Assembly: GCA_020026285.1 (NCBI GenBank)
Contig: JAHHQS010000068.1
Span: 1-19,774 of the forward strand
Length of the DNA: 19,774 nt
Reading direction: 5' to 3'
From: Parabacteroides sp.
Lineage (GTDB): Bacteria > Bacteroidota > Bacteroidia > Bacteroidales > Tannerellaceae
Shown: positions 15,042-19,774 of the stretch, one piece after another
Numbering within the stretch: the first letter of the stretch is position 1
Layout of the letters: each line of letters starts with the position of its first letter
The notes under the pieces: model-generated
Told to the model about the DNA's origin: nothing
The model's database searches: none
What the model saw: the letters and a program-made list of their open reading frames with translations, nothing else
Translations under genes and position numbers: made by a program

Positions 15042-17306
15042 TTATAAACTTGTTGGACGAGATGAAGGTGCAGCGCCAAAATCCTTATTGGGTTGATTTC
15101 CCATTACAAATGACAACTTACCACCTTTCATGACATCTTCATATAAAATATATGATTTATCGTAAGGTTTACCATTCAAAGTGACTGACTGAATATAGAT
15201 ATTTTCCTTACTATTATTCAATGCTTCCACTTCGAAAATTTTGTTTCCAGGAAGACTGATTTTTACATCTTCGAATAAAGGACTACCAAATACCAATACA
15301 CCGTGAGATGGATTTACCTGATAAAATCCTAAAGCTGAAATAACATGCCAGGAAGACATCTGTCCGCAGTCTTCGTTACCAATAATACCATCAGGCTTGT
15401 CAGTATAGAAGTTCTCCTGAATGAAACGTACCTTTTCGGCAGTCTTCCATTGCTGTCCGGCGTAAGGATACATGTATACAACGTGATGACTTGGTTCATT
15501 ACCATGAGCATACATACCAATCAAGCCAGAGATATCTGCTGAAGCTTCGGCACTCATATCACCGGAAGCAACGAACAAAGAATCCAGTTTGGAACAGAAT
15601 ACGGCATCACCACCCATCAGTTCAACCAATCCTTCCGGATGCTGAGGGACAAAGAAAGTATACTGCCATCCGTTACCTTCACAGAAGTCGCCTGAGCCAC
15701 CATGTTTTGCTTTGAATGGACTATATGGAGTTCTCCAGGAGCCATCATCTAATTTAGGACGAACAAAATTGATCGTAGTATCAAAATAATGTTTGTAAAA
15801 ATGACCTCGTTTCAAATATGTCTTGTAAACATCTTCCTTACCCATCTTTTTAGCCATCAAAGCAGTTCCCCAGTCATCGATAGCATATTCCATAGCCACA
15901 GAAGTAGCCTCGCCTACTTTATCGGCAGGAATATATTCTCTTTCCAAAACATAAGAAATACCATTCTGATTTGGATTAGTAGATGAAGAAATCATGGCAT
16001 TCAAAGCTCTTTCGCCATCAAATCCCTTGAATCCCTTTACATAAGCATCGGCAATAACAGGAACGGCACTGTAACCAGGCATCTGATTGGTTTCTCCTCC
16101 GACCAAAGGCCAGATAGGTAATTTGCCTTGCTGATCGTAAATACTCAACATAGAGTTAACCATATCGGGTACAAGTTCTGGCTGTAGAATTGTCATCAAC
16201 GGATGCAATGTTCTATAGGTATCCCACAAAGAGAAAGTGGAATAATTCTTCCATCCTTCAGCCTTGTAAACTTTATCGTCATGTCCGCGATATTCTCCAT
16301 TTACATCACAATATAATGTCGGAGCAACATACATATGATACAAAGCAGTATAGAATGTCTTCTTGGAACGTTCGTTAGTCGATTGAACCTGTATGGCAGA
16401 CAACTCGTCTTCCCATTTGGCAACAGCATCTTTATGTACCTTGTCAAAATCCCAACCTTGCATTTCAGCGTTCAGGTTAGCCAAAGCATTTTCACAACTA
16501 ACAGAAGAAATGGCCAACTTAACTTTAACATCCTTCTTTGCATCGAACGTCAATACCCCTTTTACTCCTTCACCTTTCAATGACTGACCTTCTGCAGGAT
16601 CATCGTCGTTGAAAACCTGAAAACCAACAATAGGCTGTTCTGATTTCAACACGAAATGTACTTTATGACGTGGGCTCCATCCTTTAGAATAACGATAACC
16701 TTCAACAGTATTCCTGTCTATCAGCTTTATATAAGTTTCGTAAGAACCGTCTCCATTACCTTCACGAAGATTAATCAGCAAACGCTTGTCTCCTTCCGGA
16801 TATTGATAGTGATGCATAGCAGCTCTTGCAGTTGCAGTTAATTCCGCTTTAACACCATTATCCATGGATAAAGAATAATATCCAGGAGAAACAGTTTCAT
16901 TTTCATGCTTATAATAAGAAGAAGCGGCTCCTTCTATATTATCCTGTTCACCTCTTTTGGTTTTTACTTCGCCACTATATGGCATTAACAAAATATCTCC
17001 TAAATCCGCACATCCAGTTCCACTAAGGTGTGTATGGCTGAATCCGATAATAATACTATCAGAATAATGATAACCGGAACACCAGTCCCATCCTTTATGA
17101 ATATTCTGAGGACCAGCCTGAATCATACCAAAAGGAACATTGGCTCCTACGAAAACGTGACCGTGTTCGCCAGAGCCAATGTATGGATCAACATAAGATA
17201 CGAGTGAACTTACATTTTCCTTCTTATCAGGAACAGTTGTGCATGAAGCCATGCACAACATTGTTCCAGTAAGACTTAGCAACATAGTTGCTTTATTCAT
17301 TTTCAT
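15042..17306 (-). CDS. GH92 alpha-mannosidase lipoprotein, second in the operon
   Basis: A 754-residue GH92 exo-alpha-mannosidase. The lipobox is CMASC (Cys22); ATG 17300 is an alternative start two codons in. The N-terminal domain carries the motif GFSHTHLSGTGCADLGDILL (88-107), typical of a large GH92 subgroup. The catalytic barrel has LWDTYRTLHPL (360-370), FCEGNGWQY with Glu543 as likely general acid, HGNEPSHH (601-608) and GNEDCGQMSSWH with Asp646 as likely base. The Asn in GNED replaces one Asp of the GDED form, a common family variant, so activity is expected. It lacks the Trp and the His-Glu pair linked to alpha-1,2 specificity, so a different linkage is inferred. It starts 15 bases after the first mannosidase and ends 7 bases before the third. 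Being lipidated, it probably acts at the cell surface or periplasmic face. Confidence 0.93.
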   Translation of the reverse strand: MKMNKATMLLSLTGTMLCMASCTTVPDKKENVSSLVSYVDPYIGSGEHGHVFVGANVPFGMIQAGPQNIHKGWDWCSGYHYSDSIIIGFSHTHLSGTGCADLGDILLMPYSGEVKTKRGEQDNIEGAASSYYKHENETVSPGYYSLSMDNGVKAELTATARAAMHHYQYPEGDKRLLINLREGNGDGSYETYIKLIDRNTVEGYRYSKGWSPRHKVHFVLKSEQPIVGFQVFNDDDPAEGQSLKGEGVKGVLTFDAKKDVKVKLAISSVSCENALANLNAEMQGWDFDKVHKDAVAKWEDELSAIQVQSTNERSKKTFYTALYHMYVAPTLYCDVNGEYRGHDDKVYKAEGWKNYSTFSLWDTYRTLHPLMTILQPELVPDMVNSMLSIYDQQGKLPIWPLVGGETNQMPGYSAVPVIADAYVKGFKGFDGERALNAMISSSTNPNQNGISYVLEREYIPADKVGEATSVAMEYAIDDWGTALMAKKMGKEDVYKTYLKRGHFYKHYFDTTINFVRPKLDDGSWRTPYSPFKAKHGGSGDFCEGNGWQYTFFVPQHPEGLVELMGGDAVFCSKLDSLFVASGDMSAEASADISGLIGMYAHGNEPSHHVVYMYPYAGQQWKTAEKVRFIQENFYTDKPDGIIGNEDCGQMSSWHVISALGFYQVNPSHGVLVFGSPLFEDVKISLPGNKIFEVEALNNSKENIYIQSVTLNGKPYDKSYILYEDVMKGGKLSFVMGNQPNKDFGAAPSSRPTSL

Positions 17307-17321
17307 TTTATTTCTTCTTGA

Positions 17322-19625
17322 TTATTTATTTTCCAGAGAGAAAGAATAAGGGAAGTCTGAATTCTGAACACCTCTCTGTTTGTTTGGAACGTTATCCATT
17401 TCAACATCAATAACTCCACCCTTCATCATTTCGAAGTGGTCCAGATAATTCTTAGTATAATTCTGACCATTGAACTTCATGGATTTGATATAGAAATTGT
17501 CTGCGCTGTTTTCAGGAGCATTGATCTGAAGGCTCTTTCCATTTTCAAAATGAATAGTTGCTTTCTTAAACAAAGGAGCACCCATTACATATTGATTAGA
17601 ACCCGGACAAACAGGATAGAAACCTAAAGCGGAGAATACATACCATGCAGAAGTCTGACCATTGTCTTCGTCACCACAATATCCATCAGGTCCTGGAGTA
17701 TACATTCTGTTCATTACCTGACGCAACCAGTACTGAGCTTTCCAAGGAGCACCTGCATAGTTATACATATAAATCATGTGCTGAATCGGCTGGTTACCAT
17801 GAGCATAGTTACCCATGTTCATAACGGTCATTTCACGGATTTCATGAATTACCTGTCCATAATAGCTATCGTCAAAGATAGGTGGAACAGAGAATACAGA
17901 ATCAAGCATCTGAACGAATACTTCCTTACCACCCATTAAATCAATCAATCCCTGAGGATCGTGGAATACTGACCAAGAATAGTGCCAGCTGTTTCCTTCA
18001 GTGAAAGCATCACCCCATTTTAATGGAGAGAATGGAGCCATAAATTTACCATCCTTGTTCTTACCACGCATCAGGTTTGTTTCCTTGTCGAACAAGTTCT
18101 TATAGTTCATGGCACGCTTAGCAAACAAATTGATTTCCTTCTTAGGACGTTTCAATTCTTTGGCAATCTTATAGATACACCAGTCATCGTAAGCATACTC
18201 CAAGGTACGAGCTGCATTTTCATTTATATTTACATCGTATGGAATATAACCTAATTTGTTATAATATTCGTGGCCTAAACGACCTGTTGAAGACACTTCC
18301 GGATGAACGTTTTCAGTACCATGAATCAAACCTTCATATAAGGCATTCAAATCGTCAACCTTAACGCCTTTCATATAAGCATCAACCAAAATAGATGCAG
18401 AGTTGTTACCAACCATACAACCACGATGACCAGGACTTGCCCATTCAGGGAAGAATCCACTTTCTTTATATGTATTGATCAGACCTTCCTGCATTTCTTT
18501 GTTAACAGAAGGGAACATCATGTTCAAGAATGGGAACAAACATCTGAAAGTATCCCAGAAACCAGAGTCTGTATACATAAAGCCTGGCAATACCTGACCA
18601 TTAAACGGACTGTAATGAACTACTTTTCCGAATGCATCGATTTCATAGAACTTACGAGGGAACAACAATGAACGATACAGACAAGAATAGAATGTACGAT
18701 ACTGATCCAGATCACCTCCATCTACTTCAATCTTGCCTAATACATTATTCCAGGCATCTTTACCTTTCTGTACTAATGTATCGAAACTATCGTTACCCAA
18801 TTCTTTCATGTTTACTTCAGCCTGATCGTAACTAATGAAAGAAGATGATACTTTAGCATGAACAAGTTCACCTTTCTTTGTCTGGAAACCAATTACAGCT
18901 CCAGCATGGTCAGCTTGCTGCTCAACATTTCCTTCTTTCAAAGAACCGTTTGCGAAAGTAGCCTTGTAAGTAAATGGTTTGTCAAACTGAATGATAAAGT
19001 AATTCTTGAAATTATCAGGAACACCACCGCTATTTTTGGTCGTGTAACCAATAATCTTATTTTCTTCAGGAATAACCTTAACATAAGAGCCCTTATCCAT
19101 AGCATCAACTACAACATAAGAATGTTCATTTTCAGGGAATGTGAAACGGAACAAAGCAGCACGATCTGTTGGAGTGAACTCTGTTACCACATCATGTTCT
19201 GCTAAATAAACCTTGTAATAATAAGCTTTAGCAATTTCACCTTTATGTGAGAACCAACTTGCACGTTTATCCTGATCAAATTCAGGTTTGCCAACAACCG
19301 GCATAATTGCGAACTGGCCATAATCATTAATCCAAGGGCTTGGTTGATGAGTTTGCTTGAAACCTCTGATTTTGTTCTCAGTATAAACATACTGCCAGCC
19401 GTCACCCATTTTTCCTGTCTGAGGAGTCCAGAAATTCATACCCCAAGGACGAGCAATAGCCGGATATGTATTACCGGTTGACAACTTAAATGTTGATTGT
19501 GTTCCAACTAAAGGATTAACATAATCAGCAAGGTCATTGGTTGGTACGGCATCAGCATTCAATGTGTTACCCAACCACATAAACGCAGTCATGACAACTG
19601 CAGACCATAAATTTTTTCTCTTCAT
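17322..19625 (-). CDS. GH92 exo-alpha-1,2-mannosidase (BT3990-like), first in the operon
   Basis: A 767-residue GH92 enzyme. The signal peptide is of the ordinary type (likely ALNADA-like end near residue 26, before VPTND) with no lipobox Cys, so it should be soluble in the periplasm, unlike its two neighbours. Key sites are Trp98 (QPSPWIND), GFWDTFRCLFPF (355-366), FTEGNSWHYSW with Glu543, IHEIREM with His594-Glu595, HGNQPIQH (609-616) and CGDEDNGQTSAWYVFSALGF with Asp652/Asp654. From memory, the characterised alpha-1,2-mannosidase BT3990 uses Trp88, Glu533, His584, Glu585, Asp642 and Asp644; all six appear here at exactly +10. This supports alpha-1,2 specificity with inversion of configuration, Glu543 as acid and Asp654 as base. 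It is the first gene of the operon, about 90 bases after the predicted transcription start. Confidence 0.95.
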   Translation of the reverse strand: MKRKNLWSAVVMTAFMWLGNTLNADAVPTNDLADYVNPLVGTQSTFKLSTGNTYPAIARPWGMNFWTPQTGKMGDGWQYVYTENKIRGFKQTHQPSPWINDYGQFAIMPVVGKPEFDQDKRASWFSHKGEIAKAYYYKVYLAEHDVVTEFTPTDRAALFRFTFPENEHSYVVVDAMDKGSYVKVIPEENKIIGYTTKNSGGVPDNFKNYFIIQFDKPFTYKATFANGSLKEGNVEQQADHAGAVIGFQTKKGELVHAKVSSSFISYDQAEVNMKELGNDSFDTLVQKGKDAWNNVLGKIEVDGGDLDQYRTFYSCLYRSLLFPRKFYEIDAFGKVVHYSPFNGQVLPGFMYTDSGFWDTFRCLFPFLNMMFPSVNKEMQEGLINTYKESGFFPEWASPGHRGCMVGNNSASILVDAYMKGVKVDDLNALYEGLIHGTENVHPEVSSTGRLGHEYYNKLGYIPYDVNINENAARTLEYAYDDWCIYKIAKELKRPKKEINLFAKRAMNYKNLFDKETNLMRGKNKDGKFMAPFSPLKWGDAFTEGNSWHYSWSVFHDPQGLIDLMGGKEVFVQMLDSVFSVPPIFDDSYYGQVIHEIREMTVMNMGNYAHGNQPIQHMIYMYNYAGAPWKAQYWLRQVMNRMYTPGPDGYCGDEDNGQTSAWYVFSALGFYPVCPGSNQYVMGAPLFKKATIHFENGKSLQINAPENSADNFYIKSMKFNGQNYTKNYLDHFEMMKGGVIDVEMDNVPNKQRGVQNSDFPYSFSLENK

Positions 19626-19720
19626 GATAAAATTATTAGTTTTTTTTAAACTGTTTGAGCTATTTTGTGTTTAAACGATTAAAATGTATGATAAGTATTT
19701 ATTGATTAATTTTTGCGTTG

Positions 19721-19751
19721 CAAAGGTATAAAAATTCATCAATAATACAAA
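19721..19751 (-). promoter_or_regulatory. Promoter of the GH92 operon
   Basis: On the minus strand TTTG (19751-19748), a 19-base spacer and TACCTTTG (19728-19721) match the Bacteroidetes consensus at both elements. The start would be near 19714, leaving a leader of about 90 AT-rich bases before the first mannosidase. No operator or riboswitch was recognised there. Confidence 0.75.
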
Positions 19752-19774
19752 TCAATAGAAATAATCCCTACATA

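Noticed and set aside
15035..15079. N-terminal extension of the third GH92 gene from ATG 15079
   Set aside because: It would put 15 residues in front of a complete lipoprotein signal peptide and overlap the previous gene; ATG 15034 explains the protein better.
15369..15377. Asn instead of Asp in the GNED motif of the second GH92 enzyme, read as loss of activity
   Set aside because: The GN(D/E)DCGQMS form is common in GH92, and the catalytic-base Asp and the EGN acid are both present.
18858..19205. A 115-codon plus-strand ORF opposite the first GH92 gene
   Set aside because: Antisense to the conserved N-terminal domain of a GH92 enzyme and without any family signature.
12761..19625. Calling the GH92 operon a polysaccharide utilization locus
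   Set aside because: No SusC/SusD pair, sigma/anti-sigma pair or hybrid two-component sensor is visible in the window.

Overview
The window looks like chromosome from a gut Bacteroidales species (Bacteroides/Phocaeicola type). The reasons are the AT-rich DNA, promoters of the Bacteroidetes form (TTG, 19-21 bases, TAnnTTTG), many secreted lipoproteins, a Mfa/FimA-type fimbrial locus and a run of GH92 alpha-mannosidases. I cannot name the species from sequence alone. No rRNA, tRNA, CRISPR array, transposase or recombinase gene was seen.

Left half, plus strand (about 270-9700): a fimbrial/adhesin locus. It opens with a membrane-spanning one-component regulator: signal peptide, periplasmic TPR-like helical region, one transmembrane helix and a cytoplasmic AraC-type DNA-binding domain. 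A strong terminator follows, then a promoter with a structured leader. Next come a DUF3575 barrel-like protein, a DUF5119 lipoprotein overlapping it by 4 bases, and a fimbrillin-family lipoprotein. After a hairpin and a possible second promoter lies a 1400-residue fimbrillin-family lipoprotein. Its C-terminal three quarters are a tandem duplication of a unit of about 520 residues. The likely arrangement is: the regulator senses an envelope signal, DUF3575/DUF5119 assist assembly or anchoring, the 354-residue protein is a stalk or accessory pilin, and the 1400-residue protein is an adhesive or tip subunit.

Middle (about 9700-10290): a small switch-like region enclosed by two terminators. A perfect 15-bp inverted repeat flanks 101 bp that contains an exact -7 promoter element. 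This is the least explained part of the window and could be an invertible promoter, a small RNA unit or the remnant of a small element. Beyond it lies a 62-codon ORF with a signal peptide that looks like a truncated gene.

Right half, minus strand (10287-19774): two operons. The first, with a good promoter at 12364-12395, encodes an Omp85-superfamily barrel protein followed by a TlpA-like thiol-disulfide lipoprotein. The second, with a near-perfect promoter at 19721-19751 and a strong terminator at 12685-12729, encodes three tandem GH92 exo-alpha-mannosidases. The first-transcribed enzyme keeps every residue I know of for alpha-1,2 specificity in B. thetaiotaomicron BT3990, at a constant +10 offset. 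The other two lack the alpha-1,2-specific residues, so the operon probably trims several linkages of a mannan or N-glycan. No SusC/SusD pair is visible, so this is not called a polysaccharide utilization locus.
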